Assembly (NCBI RefSeq): GCF_947489365.1
Contig: NZ_CANLDB010000005.1
Coordinates: 186,001-250,000, forward strand
Source of the DNA: an uncultured Nocardioides sp.
GTDB lineage: Bacteria > Actinomycetota > Actinomycetes > Propionibacteriales > Nocardioidaceae
Reading direction: 5' to 3'
DNA: 64,000 bases
The position numbers and the translations under genes are program-made. A model generated the notes under the pieces. The model was not told the origin of the DNA. It did not search any database and was given only the letters and a program-made list of their open reading frames with translations. Below are positions 8,663 to 16,480 of the stretch, in pieces. Position 1 is the first letter of the stretch, and every line of letters begins with the position of its first letter.

Positions 8663-9649
8663 ATGAGCGAGCCCTCCCCCTGCTGCGCCGGCGACGTCAC
8701 GGGCAGCGTCCCCGCGCCAGACCCCGCGCTGGACGCCGACCCCGGGCACGACCCGCGGCCCCTCCCGGAGCGGGCGGCGCCGCAGCGACGGGGCCTGCTG
8801 CCGATCGCGGGCGGGTCGTTCACGATGGGCGACCACTTCGACGAGGGGTACGCCGGCGACGGCGAGCTGCCGCTGCACACCGTCGAGCTGTCGCCGTACC
8901 TGATCGCACCCACACCGGTCACCAACGCGCAGTTCGCGACCTTCGTGAAGGCCACCGGCTGGGTCACCGACGCGGAGGACCTGGGCGTCTCGGCGGTGTT
9001 CCACCTCGCGTACGCCGGGGAGCGCCGCCACGTGCTGCACCAGGTCGCCGCGACCCCGTGGTGGCTGGCCGTGCGGGGCGCGGACTGGCGCCACCCCGAG
9101 GGCCCTGGCTCGGACGTCTCGAAGCGGCAGAACCACCCCGTCGTCCACGTGTCGTGGCGCGATGCGCAGGCGTACTGCGCCTGGTCCGGCACCGTGCTGC
9201 CCAGCGAGGCGCAGTGGGAGCACGCCGCCCGCGGCGGCCTCGACGGCGCCCGCTACCCGTGGGGCGACGAGCTCACCCCGCGCGGGAGGTGGCGGATGAA
9301 CATCTGGCAGGGCACCTTCCCCACCGCCAACACCCTGGACGACGGTCACCTGACGACCGCCCCGGTCAAGGCGTTCGCCGCCAACGGCCACGGCCTGCAC
9401 CAGACCTCCGGCAACGTCTGGGAGTGGTGCGCGGACTGGTTCTCCCCGACGTACTACTCCGACTCACCCACCGCCGACCCCACCGGCCCGGACGGACCCG
9501 GCGACGGCCCCGAGCTGCGCGTCATGCGCGGCGGGTCCTACCTGTGCCACGCGTCGTACTGCCACCGCTACCGCGTCGCCGCCCGCTCGTCGAACGGGCC
9601 CGACGCGGCCAGCGCGAACATTGGGTTCCGGGTGGCGAACCCAGCCTGA
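8663..9649 (+). CDS. Formylglycine-generating enzyme (SUMF1 family)
   Basis: A 328-residue FGE-sulfatase domain protein. FGE oxidises the cysteine in CxPxR motifs of type I sulfatases to formylglycine. The family pattern is clear: GGSFTMGD near the start of the domain, VHVSWRDAQAYCAW, SEAQWEHAARGG, SGNVWEWCADW, and a C-terminal active site GGSYLCHASYCHRYR. There the paired cysteines are at residues 295 and 300, spaced as in active aerobic FGEs. Start ATG 8663 (MSEPSPCCAG) gives the usual cysteine-containing N-terminus; longer upstream frames lack similarity. An arylsulfatase with a CSPTR motif lies at 45164-47575 and is a candidate substrate. Confidence 0.92.
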   Translation: MSEPSPCCAGDVTGSVPAPDPALDADPGHDPRPLPERAAPQRRGLLPIAGGSFTMGDHFDEGYAGDGELPLHTVELSPYLIAPTPVTNAQFATFVKATGWVTDAEDLGVSAVFHLAYAGERRHVLHQVAATPWWLAVRGADWRHPEGPGSDVSKRQNHPVVHVSWRDAQAYCAWSGTVLPSEAQWEHAARGGLDGARYPWGDELTPRGRWRMNIWQGTFPTANTLDDGHLTTAPVKAFAANGHGLHQTSGNVWEWCADWFSPTYYSDSPTADPTGPDGPGDGPELRVMRGGSYLCHASYCHRYRVAARSSNGPDAASANIGFRVANPA

Positions 9650-9723
9650 ATCATGAGGAATGCCGACACGGCAGCAAGTTGTGTTGATCGACCTAACGCC
9701 TGATAAGCGCGTACTATCACTCT

Positions 9724-10554
9724 GTGGACTGGGGCCTCGTCTTATCTGCAATTGGCACTTCGGCAATTACGAGTGGCATTGTTAGCCACTTTTTGCAGCG
9801 ATCAACGATCGTTCGTCAAGCAGAGACGGCCCAGCGGTATGAAATTCGGCTCAGACAGATCGCCGAGATTGGCCCCCTTCGATATCAACTCTTCGAAGCG
9901 TGTCGAGATGTCTATTGGAGGGTGGCCGTGCATGCGGAGAGTGCGTCTTGGGACCTCAATCCAGATGGCGACTATGCAAAGTCATTCATATATCGCTTAT
10001 TACGCCCAGTAGCGGTATGCCTCTTGATCCAACAGCGAGTAATTCTCGGCGACACTCGACTCGACAGAGAGTTCTACTCACCTCTAAAATTCGACCTAGC
10101 AGTGAGTCGAATGCTCACGGGAGCCGAACCACTTCGCGCGAGCGTGCGTGGGCCGTGGGTCCATCAGAGACAACACCTTTCTCGCGATCAACTTTACTCA
10201 GCAGCAAGGACCCTTCTTAGACTTAACGAGTCAGGCGGGACGGAGGTCGGCGACTATCTTTGGTTCTCGAACAAATATTCCACACCCGGGAGGGTCAAGG
10301 ACTTGGGACCCATGGTGGAAATGTTCCAACGCAGCGGCAACTCACTTACGACCTTGCCGATGTTCTGGTTTCGAGTGGTTGGTTACGCCTATCTCTGCGA
10401 ACTGACTCTTCGCGAAATTTCGACCACGATTGGGCTGAATGTGCAGGGCCTTGACATCGCAGAACTGCTCGCAGGCTCTTCACAAGAACTGCCAGCTATT
10501 CGAATCGAACAGGCCGCAGGAATCTTCCTCGCGATCTACGAAGCAGACCTCTAG
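9724..10554 (+). CDS. Unknown protein with N-terminal membrane anchor
   Basis: A 276-residue frame with GTG start at 9724. Residues 6-25 (around LSAIGTSAITSGIVSHFL) form one probable membrane segment. A charged amphipathic stretch and a mostly helical soluble domain without recognisable motifs follow. GC content is far below the flanking chromosome, which supports recent acquisition. No partner gene is directly linked. The length of the open frame in low-GC DNA and the clean stop support a real gene, but no family was recognised. Membrane-anchored orphans in islands are often part of defence or exclusion functions, which is only a suggestion here. Confidence 0.6.
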   Translation: MDWGLVLSAIGTSAITSGIVSHFLQRSTIVRQAETAQRYEIRLRQIAEIGPLRYQLFEACRDVYWRVAVHAESASWDLNPDGDYAKSFIYRLLRPVAVCLLIQQRVILGDTRLDREFYSPLKFDLAVSRMLTGAEPLRASVRGPWVHQRQHLSRDQLYSAARTLLRLNESGGTEVGDYLWFSNKYSTPGRVKDLGPMVEMFQRSGNSLTTLPMFWFRVVGYAYLCELTLREISTTIGLNVQGLDIAELLAGSSQELPAIRIEQAAGIFLAIYEADL

Positions 10555-10954
10555 AATGACGGCCGTGCACCGCTACCCCTGAGGGTCGCTGTGACAAAAT
10601 GGCAGCATCTGAAGCAGTGTTCTTCGGGGTGAGCGGACAGGTACGAAACGCTAGGAATGCATGCCCGAGGCGCTTTCTATGTGGCACGGATGCGGATGGC
10701 GGGTCGATGCTACGCCGCAGTATTAGAAGAGACGCAGAGGCGACTTTTCGGCGATCCAGTACGAACAGTCGCCAACCACGGAAAGAGCCCGAGGGACATC
10801 GAGTCCCCTGTCATAATCGGCGGTTTCTAGCTCTGCCGAGCGCCGCTCTGTCACCGCTGCCGCATTCTTACTGCTCGTTGAACCGCCCCGCGCGGTAAAT
10901 GCGCGCATGGCCTTTGGTGTGGCCAACGGGCCCGATGGGGCGCACTATCCGTCC
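10555..10954. other. Gap without a convincing gene
   Basis: About 400 bases of mixed composition between the membrane-anchored protein and the cupin pseudogene. A frame at 10599-10898 exists but its translation is rich in Arg, Ser and Pro with no structure, and it looks non-coding. No terminator or repeat was recognised. Confidence 0.5.
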
Positions 10955-11534
10955 ATGACCCAGCTGCAGACCGTCCCGATCAGCAGCGACGTGCCGGCGG
11001 TGGCCGCGCCCGCCGAGCGCATGACCGTCCTCGTCGACCAGGACCTCATTGAGCGCGTTCTGACGGCGGCCGTCCGCGACGAACTCGAGGCGACGCTGGC
11101 GGCGGGTCTCGAGCTCCCCAAGCACCTCACCCGCCCCGATCCGGGGCGCTACGTTATGTACCCGCTCCACGTCTTCGCCGACGGCCGCCTCTCCATCGCC
11201 AGCGCCGTCTAGGACGTCGGCCAAGGCACCCCGCCACACGGACACGAGACGTGGGGCGTCGTCGGGATCCACAGCGGCGTCGAGGTGGAGACGCGGTACG
11301 AGATCCGACCGTTCCCGACGTCCCGCTCCTCGAGGAGGGCACGACGGGGTGGCCGGCCGGGGAGGTCACCGCCTGCTGCACGACGGACGACGACGTGAAC
11401 CAGATGCGCTGCGGCGAGCGGCAGCCGGTGGTCGGCATCCACGTGTACGGCGCCGAAATCGGCACGCTCCCCCGCTGAAGCTACGACCCCGCCACCGCGC
11501 CGGCTCCTGGTTCACCTCACGATGGGTGGGCTAA
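10955..11534 (+). pseudogene. Decayed cysteine-dioxygenase-like cupin gene
   Basis: From ATG 10955 (or 10907) the frame reads to an in-frame TAG at 11210-11212. It then continues without shift as DVGQGTPPHGHETWGVVGIH, a typical cupin metal-binding strand with the HxHxxx(W)G pattern. Near 11309-11315 the coding frame shifts to a second frame reading VPLLEEGTTGWPAGEV and then QPVVGIHVYGAEIGTLPR. That frame stops at 11476-11478, and a third frame resumes as AGSWFTSRWVG with a stop at 11534. Assembled, the pieces give one protein like the CDO-type double-stranded beta-helix enzymes. One nonsense change (probably TGG to TAG) and at least two frameshifts make it non-functional. It is high-GC DNA inside the low-GC island. 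Confidence 0.8.
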
Positions 11535-11612
11535 GCAGCGTCACGGTCGCAATCTAGGAGGGCTTGAGGCCGCGAAGGCCGAAACCACTCCCCAGCCATC
11601 GCGATCCTTCTT

Positions 11613-12179
11613 CTATCCAACAGTGGCGCATATCCAGGATGCACTAAGGGACAGCATCCCTAAGATCGTTGCCAGAGCACTGTCGCGGAGGAACGTTACC
11701 TGATTGGCAACAGTCGATTGGGAAGTATTGACTGAAACTAGAGCATCTGTGGCGAGGGCGTACAGCCAATGCCCCTTTTGCCTAGATAGCCAGCGTGAAC
11801 TTAATTCGCCCATGGTCTTCCGATTCACCATGATCGCGGCCGACCCGAGAATGGCTAGCAGAAGTAAGGCCGATGATATCGACCAGAGGATGAAACCCAT
11901 CGCTGATGTAGAGTTCAGCACCTGTCGGAAGACGACAGCCGACACTCCTGCCAATGCCAGCAGACTGGTGAAGAGGAACTGACTTCTTCTTCGCAAGTGC
12001 TCTAACTGTTCTTCTGCCGCAGTCAACTGTTGCCTTGCCGTCTCCACAAGAAGTGTCAGATCTTCGTCAGAGCGACCGGCTAGAGATCCGGTGCCACTGT
12101 CCTCCAGTAGTGGGTTAGGGACGGACTTGCCTGCCCACAAACCTGGCAACTGGCGAAGAAACAGACACACCTCGTTCAA
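11613..12179 (-). CDS. Membrane protein linked to ATP-grasp gene
   Basis: A 188-residue protein with a charged coiled-coil-prone segment at about residues 40-65 (ETARQQLTAAEEQLEHLRRR). Two closely spaced membrane helices follow near residues 68-115, and another lies at the C-terminus. No catalytic motif was found. The TTG start at 12179 overlaps the ATP-grasp stop codon by four bases (TTGA), so the two genes are almost certainly cotranscribed and translationally coupled. A role in export of, immunity to, or sensing of the product of the ATP-grasp enzyme is possible but unproven. Confidence 0.65.
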   Translation of the reverse strand: MNEVCLFLRQLPGLWAGKSVPNPLLEDSGTGSLAGRSDEDLTLLVETARQQLTAAEEQLEHLRRRSQFLFTSLLALAGVSAVVFRQVLNSTSAMGFILWSISSALLLLAILGSAAIMVNRKTMGELSSRWLSRQKGHWLYALATDALVSVNTSQSTVANQVTFLRDSALATILGMLSLSASWICATVG

Positions 12180-13129
12180 CGAGACCCACTCCTGCCAAAC
12201 CCGTCCAGGAGTCGACGACCTTCAAGCCAACGGGCAATCGACTCAGCGACTTGCGAAGCTACCGGTTCTGGCAGAAAAAGCCACTGTCCTCCGGGGTTCA
12301 CGTCGAGAACGTAAAGATCTCCCGTTCCCGACGCTTTGACCCAGTCTTGGCTCGTGAATCCAAGTGAGAGGGCAGCCGCCAGATCTAGCGCTTGCCCCCA
12401 AAGGTTAGGAGGAGCGTTCGTTGTCACTTCAAACGAGTTGTGCGATTCGTCCTCGCTCCGCCAGTCAAACGGCCGTCCCCGCGCCGGAAGTTCACACACC
12501 CAAGACCTGTCACTCACGGTGACTACTCGATAATGGACATCAACATCAATCGGTTCCTGGATGATGAAAGGCGTAGATGCTGCACCCGCGTATATCGGAT
12601 CGTCGAGATTGATCATATTGGCAAGTACTGACGCCTCGGAACCATCCGACCTGGTAAACTGACCCGGGCCCAAAGGCTTGACGACGACTTTCGCTCCTAG
12701 GAGACGACGGGCCTGCGAAAGGTCGTTGGTCACCACCGTCTTTGGGTAGCCTACGCCGATGGCGCGAGCAACGCGCGATTGCACGAGCTTGCTCTCGGCC
12801 ACCATGAGAGCATCGATGTGCGTCAACCACGCAATTCCTGGCAAGCGCATTACTCCCGCCAGCAACGCAAGTGCCGACGCTCGCACCGCAGAAGAATGCG
12901 ATCCCACACGATCGCCCCTGCCCCAGCCCGCCGGAGCCAATCGACGAACCCAACCATTTTCAAGTGACGAAACCGCGAACTCTTTAGATCCGAAGACAAA
13001 TCCTGTGTCAGTTAGGCTGTATCGCTCATTGAGTAAACTCCGGCCGTCGACGATGGTCGCAGTTGAATTCAGAAAGTTGACAACGGCCTGCACGTGAGGG
13101 TCGGCGCGATCCCCTATGATCAAAGCCAT
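12176..13129 (-). CDS. ATP-grasp peptide ligase (MvdD/graspetide-type)
   Basis: A 317-residue ATP-grasp enzyme. The N-terminal third is a pre-ATP-grasp domain. The ligase fold starts near residue 110 (ESKLVQSRVARAIGVGYPKT). It shows the nucleotide-lysine strand AKVVVKPLGPGQ, the strand FIIQEPIDVDVHYRVVTV, a FDWRSEDES segment and the metal-binding end DVNPGGQWLFL. These are hallmarks of the MvdC/MvdD group, which forms ester or amide macrocycles between Thr/Ser/Lys and Asp/Glu side chains of ribosomal peptides. Two tiny ORFs directly upstream are candidate substrates. The gene lies in low-GC DNA and is coupled to a membrane protein. A non-RiPP ATP-grasp function cannot be excluded. Confidence 0.75.
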   Translation of the reverse strand: MALIIGDRADPHVQAVVNFLNSTATIVDGRSLLNERYSLTDTGFVFGSKEFAVSSLENGWVRRLAPAGWGRGDRVGSHSSAVRASALALLAGVMRLPGIAWLTHIDALMVAESKLVQSRVARAIGVGYPKTVVTNDLSQARRLLGAKVVVKPLGPGQFTRSDGSEASVLANMINLDDPIYAGAASTPFIIQEPIDVDVHYRVVTVSDRSWVCELPARGRPFDWRSEDESHNSFEVTTNAPPNLWGQALDLAAALSLGFTSQDWVKASGTGDLYVLDVNPGGQWLFLPEPVASQVAESIARWLEGRRLLDGFGRSGSR

Positions 13130-13185
13130 CGGACCACAAGAACCCTATTCTTTCGGAGAATCGCAGGGACGATCGGCCAGTAGAA

Positions 13186-13356
13186 CTAGAAGCCAAAAGA
13201 AAAGCCAGGTACAGCCAAATCACCAATCTCGCGGTCGCTGTCTACAGTCTCGACCGCATGAGTCAAGGTTTGCCTCTTCGTCACATCTCCCACAGGATCG
13301 ACATCGCCAGCCGCGCCATCTTGGTCAAATTTCAAGTAAAAGTCGATTATCCCCAC
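13186..13356 (-). CDS. Small acidic peptide, candidate RiPP precursor 2
   Basis: A 56-residue frame from GTG 13356, ending 57 bases before the ATP-grasp start on the same strand. It begins MGIIDFYLKFDQDG and is rich in Asp and Thr. Toward the C-terminus it carries THAVETVDSDREIGD followed by a hydrophobic end PGFSFGF. The stretch of Thr with downstream Glu/Asp is the residue type graspetide enzymes join. Its start overlaps the stop of the preceding small ORF by ten bases. Evidence is positional plus the shared motif; no family was recognised. An alternative is that the two small ORFs are parts of one frameshifted gene. Confidence 0.45.
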   Translation of the reverse strand: MGIIDFYLKFDQDGAAGDVDPVGDVTKRQTLTHAVETVDSDREIGDLAVPGFSFGF

Positions 13357-13496
13357 CCCATCAATCCCGCAAGACGGTCCGCGTCCGTAGTTTCCACTGC
13401 GACCTTCGTGATGGTTTCGACGCGATTGAGGTCACCCGCCGGCATACCTTCTGCCAATATCATGTAGAAGTCTGCCCGGCAATGAACGCAGTCCAT
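13347..13496 (-). CDS. Small peptide, candidate RiPP precursor 1
   Basis: A 49-residue frame from ATG 13496, preceded by AGGGTGG as a plausible ribosome binding site. It starts MDCVHCRADF, giving a CxxC pair, and ends with KVAVETTDADRLAGL and MGWG. The AVETxDxDRxxG pattern recurs in the next small ORF, which overlaps it by ten bases in another frame. Location immediately upstream of an ATP-grasp peptide ligase suggests a precursor or a leader-like component. The frame is short, and the call depends on the repeated motif and on context. Confidence 0.42.
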   Translation of the reverse strand: MDCVHCRADFYMILAEGMPAGDLNRVETITKVAVETTDADRLAGLMGWG

Positions 13497-13577
13497 TAGA
13501 CCACCCTAGTTGTGTCGAGGGTCCGAGGACAATAAGTTTGCTCGTTGCGAGCCCTCCGTTGCGGCGCCCGCTGACCG

Positions 13578-14348
13578 TCAGTGCGCCTGGCCGGTGCTCG
13601 CGGTGGTGCCGCCGTCGACGGGCAGCCACGCGCCGGTGACGTACGCCGCGTCGTCGCTGGCGAGCCAGAGCACGGCGGGGGCGATGTCCTCGGGGCGGCC
13701 GGGGCGGCCCAGCGCGACGCGGTTGTTGGCGGCGGCCAGGGCGTCGGGGTCGTCCTCGACGGCCTGCGTCAGCGCAGTGATGGTGAGGGCCGGGGCGACG
13801 GCGTTGATGCGGACGCCGCGCCCGCCGTAGTCCAGCGCGAGGGACTGCACAAAGTTCATGATCGCGGCCTTCGTGGCGTTGTACGCCGCCTGGCCCCAGT
13901 CACCGGCCATCCCCGAGACCGAGCCGACCACGACGAGGTTGCCGCCGGACTTCTCGAGCTCCGGCAGGGCGTGGCGGGCGACGTGGACGAACCCGTCGAC
14001 GTTGACCGAGCGGATCTGCTGCCACCGGTCGAGGTCGAGGTCGGCGAAGGGCCCGTTGACGTAGTCGGCCGCGTTGTTGACCACGACGTCCAGCGAGCCG
14101 AAGCGGTCCACGACGCTGCGGACCATCGCGGCGGCGGAGTCGTCGTCGGAGACGTCGGCCTCGACCACCAGCGCCCGGTCGTCGGGCACGTCGGCGAGGG
14201 TCTCGGCCAGCGGGTCGCGGCGACGGCCGGAGACCGCGACGTTCGCACCGTTGTCGGCGAAGGCCCGGGCGATGGCGCGGCCGATGCCGGAGCCACCCCC
14301 GGTCACGAGGACGGTGCGGCCGGCGACGTCGTACGTGTTGTGGGTCAT
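13578..14348 (-). CDS. Short-chain dehydrogenase/reductase
   Basis: A classical SDR of 256 residues. It shows the cofactor motif TGGGSGIG near residue 17, a basic residue pair in VSGRRRD that suggests NADP(H), the NNAA motif, the catalytic serine in VVGSVSGM and YNATK as the YxxxK active site. The C-terminal GGTTASTG loop is typical. Substrate is not predictable. It is the first normal high-GC gene beyond the low-GC island and is separated by 67 bases from the zinc-dehydrogenase gene upstream on the same strand, so cotranscription with that operon is possible. Confidence 0.9.
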   Translation of the reverse strand: MTHNTYDVAGRTVLVTGGGSGIGRAIARAFADNGANVAVSGRRRDPLAETLADVPDDRALVVEADVSDDDSAAAMVRSVVDRFGSLDVVVNNAADYVNGPFADLDLDRWQQIRSVNVDGFVHVARHALPELEKSGGNLVVVGSVSGMAGDWGQAAYNATKAAIMNFVQSLALDYGGRGVRINAVAPALTITALTQAVEDDPDALAAANNRVALGRPGRPEDIAPAVLWLASDDAAYVTGAWLPVDGGTTASTGQAH

Positions 14349-14415
14349 GAGGTGGCAACGGCGCGTGGGGCGGGGCTGTTCCGGCCAAGGCTCGGGGCAC
14401 CTCGAGCTCCGAGGG

Positions 14416-15522
14416 TCAGTCGAAGGCGAGGACCATCTGGGTCGTCGAGCGCTCCCGCCGGGCCAGGCCGAGGAGGGCCTCGGGGCCGTCGTCGACAGGG
14501 ACGACGTCGGTGACGAGGTGGGTGAGCAGGTCGGCGCCGCGCTCGCGGAGCAGGTAAGTGGTCTCGGCGGCGAGGCGGTCGCGGTCCCAGGTGTCGGCGA
14601 GGCCGCGCGGCACCCGCCCGATCTGGGCGCACCGGACCGTGAGCCCGTTGTGGTGGAACTCCTCGCCGAGGCGCAGGTCGGGCGCCCCGCCCTGGTAGAA
14701 CGCCAGGTCGATGACGCTGCCCTGCGGCCGCAGGCACTGCAGCGCCGCGTGCAGGACGTCGCTGCGGCCGCGGCACTGGAGCACCACGTCGGCGCCCCGG
14801 TCGCCCGGGCCGTCCTGCCAGCGGTCCTTCGTCCAGCGCCACAGCTCGGTCTGGGAGGTGTCGACGGTGGTCAACCCCAGGGCCTCGGCCACCGCGAGCC
14901 GGGACGGGTCGGGGTCCGCGACCACGACCTCGTCGGCCCCGTGGAGCTGCGCGAGCAGGGCGACCAGCAGCCCCACGACGCCCGCGCCCGTGACGACCAC
15001 GCGGCGCCCCGAGACGCCGTCCCCGATGCGGCGGTCGGAGCCCGGGGCGAGCTCGGCGGCGGCGTGCAGCAGGCCGTTCGCGCAGATGGGGCCCATCTGG
15101 GCGAGGTAGATGCCCAGGACCGGGTCGACGTCGTCCGGCACCGGGACGACGACCGCGCCGGCAGCGAGCACGTGCTCGGAGCGGTGCCCGTAGGCGCCGG
15201 CGACCAGGTCGCCCACCGCGAGGTCGGGGCGGCGGCTCGCGACCACCTCGCCGACCTCCATGTAGCCCATCGCCTGCACCGGGAAGCTCCGCGAGGAGCG
15301 CCCGGGCACGAAGACGCCCAGGTCGGGGTCGCGGTACGACGTGAAGCCGGGGTCGGTGCCCTTCACGTAGGCCAGCTCGGTGCCGGCCGAGACCCCGCTG
15401 AAGCGGGTCCGCACGTGGACGCCGCCGTCCTCGAGCGCGGGCAGGTCCAGGTCGAAGAACGCCGGTCGCATCGCCTCGGCGACACCGAGCGAGCGGCAGG
15501 TCGTCACGGGTGCCTCAGTCAT
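14416..15522 (-). CDS. Zinc-binding MDR-family dehydrogenase
   Basis: A 368-residue medium-chain dehydrogenase/reductase. The N-terminal GroES-like part reads GVSAGTELAYVKG and the nucleotide-binding part has VVTGAGVVGLLVALLA. The N-terminal half lacks the usual GHE zinc signature, carrying MGYMEVGEV instead, so it belongs to the divergent two-domain sugar/alcohol group often annotated as zinc-binding dehydrogenase. Its start overlaps the end of the Gfo/Idh gene by eight bases, so it is the third gene of a coupled operon with a glycosyltransferase and an oxidoreductase. A role in making or modifying a sugar-containing metabolite is inferred from that context. Confidence 0.85.
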   Translation of the reverse strand: MTEAPVTTCRSLGVAEAMRPAFFDLDLPALEDGGVHVRTRFSGVSAGTELAYVKGTDPGFTSYRDPDLGVFVPGRSSRSFPVQAMGYMEVGEVVASRRPDLAVGDLVAGAYGHRSEHVLAAGAVVVPVPDDVDPVLGIYLAQMGPICANGLLHAAAELAPGSDRRIGDGVSGRRVVVTGAGVVGLLVALLAQLHGADEVVVADPDPSRLAVAEALGLTTVDTSQTELWRWTKDRWQDGPGDRGADVVLQCRGRSDVLHAALQCLRPQGSVIDLAFYQGGAPDLRLGEEFHHNGLTVRCAQIGRVPRGLADTWDRDRLAAETTYLLRERGADLLTHLVTDVVPVDDGPEALLGLARRERSTTQMVLAFD

Positions 15523-16480
15523 CGGTCTCGTCCCCGCCCGCGGGCGGCTGCTCGGCGGACCAGGCGAGCGCGTGGCTGCGCAACGCCTCGGCGTACGACG
15601 ACCGCACGGCCTCGCCGCGCCCGGCGACGGCGTCCAGGAACGCCCGGTCCTCGGCGGCGATGGGGTCCTGGGGGCTGCGCTTCGTCACCGTCCCGGCCGC
15701 GGTGGTGACGGTCAGCTCGTGGTCGACGATGGCGCGCTCCCTGAGCTCGACGGCGTACCCCTCCCCGACCAGCTGGACCCCCACGTGGTGGCGCGCGGGC
15801 AGCACCCGGGACGCGGTCACGCTGCCCACCGCGCCCGAGGCGAAGCGCAGCGCGGTGACCGAGGCGACCGGGACGTCGTCCGGTGCGTCCACCCCGACCC
15901 GCGTGGTGGCGAACCCCTCGACCTCCCCGACCAGCAGGCGGGCCAGGTCGAAGAGGTGGGTCGCCTGCTCGACGAGCTGCCCGCCCGAGGAGCTGCGGCG
16001 CGACCACCAGGCGACGGGCGGGGCGGCGTCGAGCCAGTGCCCGGTGAGCACCAGTGGTGGCCGCTCCACGACGAGCTCGCGGACCTGCTCGACCAGGTCG
16101 AGGTGGCGCCAGTGGTAGCCGACGGCCGTCAGCAGGCCGGCGTCCTCGATGAGGCCGGCGATCCGCTCGGCGGTCGCGAGGTCGTGGGCGAGCGGCTTCT
16201 CGACGAGGAACGGCAGGCCCCGTCGTACGGCGGCCTCCTCGAGCGGTCCGTGCGCGAACGGCGGTACGCACAGCCAGAGCGCGTCGAGGTCCTCGGTCTC
16301 GATGAGCCGGACGCCGTCGGTGTGGGCGCGGGCGTCGTACGTCGCGGCGGCCGCCGTGGCGCGGGTCTCGTCGGTGTCGGCGACGGCGACGATCTCGACG
16401 TCCTCGAAGCCGGCGAGGGCGGTCAGGTGCTTGCCGGCGATGAACCCCGTGCCGACGCACCCCACCCGCAGCCGGCGCAT
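15515..16480 (-). CDS. Gfo/Idh/MocA family oxidoreductase
   Basis: A 321-residue NAD(P)-dependent sugar oxidoreductase. The Rossmann motif GCVGTGFIAGKH is at the N-terminus. The EKP motif, with its conserved lysine in FLVEKPLAHD, and the substrate-domain HLFD segment are present. The ATG at 16480 shares a base with the stop codon of the upstream glycosyltransferase, and the C-terminus overlaps the next gene by eight bases. It thus sits in the middle of a tightly coupled three-gene operon. The substrate is unknown; a sugar or cyclitol precursor for the glycosyltransferase is a reasonable guess. Confidence 0.9.
   Translation of the reverse strand: MRRLRVGCVGTGFIAGKHLTALAGFEDVEIVAVADTDETRATAAAATYDARAHTDGVRLIETEDLDALWLCVPPFAHGPLEEAAVRRGLPFLVEKPLAHDLATAERIAGLIEDAGLLTAVGYHWRHLDLVEQVRELVVERPPLVLTGHWLDAAPPVAWWSRRSSSGGQLVEQATHLFDLARLLVGEVEGFATTRVGVDAPDDVPVASVTALRFASGAVGSVTASRVLPARHHVGVQLVGEGYAVELRERAIVDHELTVTTAAGTVTKRSPQDPIAAEDRAFLDAVAGRGEAVRSSYAEALRSHALAWSAEQPPAGGDETDD

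Larger units (their letters stand above)
9650..13577. other. Low-GC accessory island
   Basis: Base composition drops sharply just after the FGE gene and recovers at the short-chain dehydrogenase gene. For example, 9841-9900 counts about 52 percent G+C against about 77 percent for 9241-9300. A patch at 10907-11534 returns to high GC and holds a decayed gene. The block contains an unknown membrane-anchored protein, a pseudogene and an ATP-grasp/small-peptide locus. No integrase, tRNA or clear direct-repeat boundary was seen, so the mode of acquisition is unknown. Confidence 0.7.

Noticed and set aside
10599..10898. Possible 99-residue gene
   Set aside because: Low-complexity Arg/Ser/Pro content, no ribosome binding site and no related frame; it lies between a real gene and a pseudogene.
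9650..13577. Prophage or integrative element
   Set aside because: No integrase, tRNA, phage structural gene or flanking direct repeat was found.
13432..13629. 65-residue frame overlapping the SDR 3' end and small ORF 1
   Set aside because: Arg-rich shadow of the SDR gene, out of frame with both small peptides and without a start context.
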